From Mycoplasma wenyonii str. Massachusetts (lineage in GTDB: Bacteria; Bacillota_I; Bacilli_A; Mycoplasmatales; Mycoplasmoidaceae): DNA of 64,000 nucleotides. Positions 63,967-64,000 of the stretch are shown here, piece by piece. The notes beneath the pieces were generated by a model. It ran no database searches, had not been told where the DNA came from, and worked only from the letters and a program-made list of their open reading frames with translations. Location of the stretch: positions 124,001-188,000 of the forward strand of contig NC_018149.1 in NCBI RefSeq assembly GCF_000277795.1, read 5' to 3'. Each line of letters begins with the position of its first letter. Within the stretch, counting starts at the first letter, position 1. A program made the translations under genes and the position numbers.

Positions 63967-64000
63967 AACTAGCTCAGTAATTTTAAAATTTTAGGGAATT

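Noticed and set aside
1-64000. CRISPR arrays, rRNA genes and insertion sequences
   Set aside because: No regularly spaced direct repeats, no rRNA-like stretches and no transposase motifs were found on either strand.

Overview
The window reads as a chromosome segment of a haemotrophic Mycoplasma (haemoplasma). UGA must be read as Trp: almost every gene is interrupted by in-frame TGA at positions where its family has Trp, and a tRNA-Trp with anticodon UCA is encoded at 49652-49726. The base composition is AT-rich, housekeeping genes are short and degenerate, there is no cell-wall or biosynthetic metabolism, and blocks of putative surface paralogs flank the core genes. This fits haemoplasmas; the species cannot be fixed from the sequence alone. 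There is no rRNA operon, insertion sequence or CRISPR array in the window.

Layout. (1) 1-8297: a contingency region of paralogous putative surface proteins on both strands, including six tandem copies of one family (4020-8297). (2) 8290-16415, minus strand: lysS, dnaE, a 5'-3' exonuclease and pth, then a large membrane-anchored protein, rpmF and a SecE-like ORF. (3) 16427-23697: two very large coupled secreted or membrane proteins of unknown function. (4) 23694-26578: a DJ-1/PfpI protein, a compact tmRNA, and a three-gene cassette with a PLD-type nuclease and two stand-alone DNA-binding-like proteins, which resembles a split NgoFVII/BfiI-type restriction enzyme. (5) 26738-31780: a CPBP protease, an MFS transporter, nadD and a coiled-coil RmuC/DUF2130-like protein. 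(6) 31839-38988: a translation operon, rpsB-nusB-(TM)-nusA-infB-rbfA-(TM)-obg. (7) 39020-53467: pyrG, hisS, aspS, leuS, a PD-(D/E)XK nuclease, an NrnA-like DHH protein, two tRNAs, a CaCA exchanger and ileS. (8) 53590-60467: gmk, a Cof-type HAD phosphatase, an FMN reductase and a FecCD-type ABC importer made of two permeases and two ATPases, each ATPase fused to a membrane domain. (9) 60486-63966: more surface paralogs.

The main signal is nine homopolymeric G (or C) tracts of 8-9 bases. All lie at the 5' end of putative surface-protein genes, within or just after the N-terminal hydrophobic segment. In four genes the tract length keeps the frame open; in five it shifts it into an early stop. 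This is the layout of ON/OFF phase variation by slipped-strand mispairing. In the three-member family A/B/C (547, 60486, 61883) only copy B is ON.

Other unusual points: at least seven genes, including leuS and dnaE, have no in-frame ATG, GTG or TTG near the N-terminus and seem to start at ATA, ATT or CTG, often just after the stop of the gene upstream. The Obg protein has lost its GTPase motifs, LeuRS has lost its editing-site motifs, and the tmRNA is only about 245 nt with a tag ending in ALAF.
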